From assembly GCA_021773815.1 (NCBI GenBank), contig JAJFJS010000118.1, forward strand, positions 1-38,840: a stretch of DNA of 38,840 bases, written 5' to 3'. The notes below the pieces were generated by a model. That model worked only from the letters and a program-made list of their open reading frames with translations. It was not told the DNA's origin and ran no database searches. Shown piece after piece: positions 36,723-38,840 of this stretch. Numbering within the stretch: the first letter of the stretch is position 1; each line of letters opens with the position of its first letter. The stretch is from Gammaproteobacteria bacterium (GTDB taxonomy: Bacteria; Pseudomonadota; Gammaproteobacteria; Steroidobacterales; GCA-2729495). The position numbers and the translations under genes were made by a program.

Positions 36723-38840
<2,118 letters not shown>

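Overview
This 38.8 kb window is chromosomal, GC-rich, and densely packed with genes whose best-recognised relatives are gammaproteobacterial. The signature blocks are petABC followed by sspA-sspB, murA-ibaG divergent from a kdsD-kdsC-lptCAB-rpoN-hpf-rapZ cluster, and a transketolase-to-pyruvate-kinase operon. Together they suggest a free-living, aerobic, quinone- and cytochrome-bc1-respiring gammaproteobacterium outside the Enterobacterales. A Chromatiales-, Woeseiales- or methylotroph-like lineage is my guess, not a demonstration. I see no rRNA or tRNA genes, CRISPR array, prophage or intact insertion sequence.

Layout. 1-322 is non-coding and holds a nested pair of inverted repeats. 323-4163 (- strand) is petA-petB-petC-sspA-sspB. 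4395-5886 (-) is ibaG-murA. 5948-14478 (+) is one long run: a YrbG-type cation antiporter, kdsD, kdsC, lptC, lptA, lptB, rpoN, hpf, rapZ and mgtE, mostly with overlapping or touching ends. 14650-18704 holds a patatin-like lipase (-), an exported peroxiredoxin (+), an ATP/ADP-translocase-like carrier (-) and a Tat-signal-bearing NAD(P)-binding protein (-). 18875-25860 (-) is tkt-gap-pgk-glycerate kinase-pyk. 26064-28689 (+) is metK-ahcY. 28838-30465 (+) is a CpdA-like phosphoesterase and a TraB/GumN protein. 30477-33299 (-) is an unknown membrane protein, mpl, a LON-domain protein and rubredoxin. Then come rnd (+), adk (-), a pyrophosphate-type phosphofructokinase (+), and a membrane pyrophosphatase (+) cut by the window end.

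How the genes work together. Envelope building dominates the first half: UDP-GlcNAc enolpyruvyl transfer (MurA), Kdo synthesis (KdsD, KdsC), LPS transport (LptC, LptA, LptB) and amino-sugar control (RapZ); Mpl recycles murein peptides further on. Energy and carbon metabolism dominate the second half. The tkt-gap-pgk-gck-pyk operon covers lower glycolysis and the pentose phosphate link, with a glycerate entry point at 2-phosphoglycerate. The adk / PPi-PFK / H+(or Na+)-PPase neighbourhood points to pyrophosphate as an energy currency. metK-ahcY forms the methyl cycle.

The most interesting items are the PPi-PFK/membrane-PPase pair and its structured leader, the glycerate kinase inside the glycolytic operon, a Tat-type signal on a Rossmann-fold protein, the nested palindrome at the left end, and loss of the usual PTS-Ntr genes from the rpoN-rapZ cluster.
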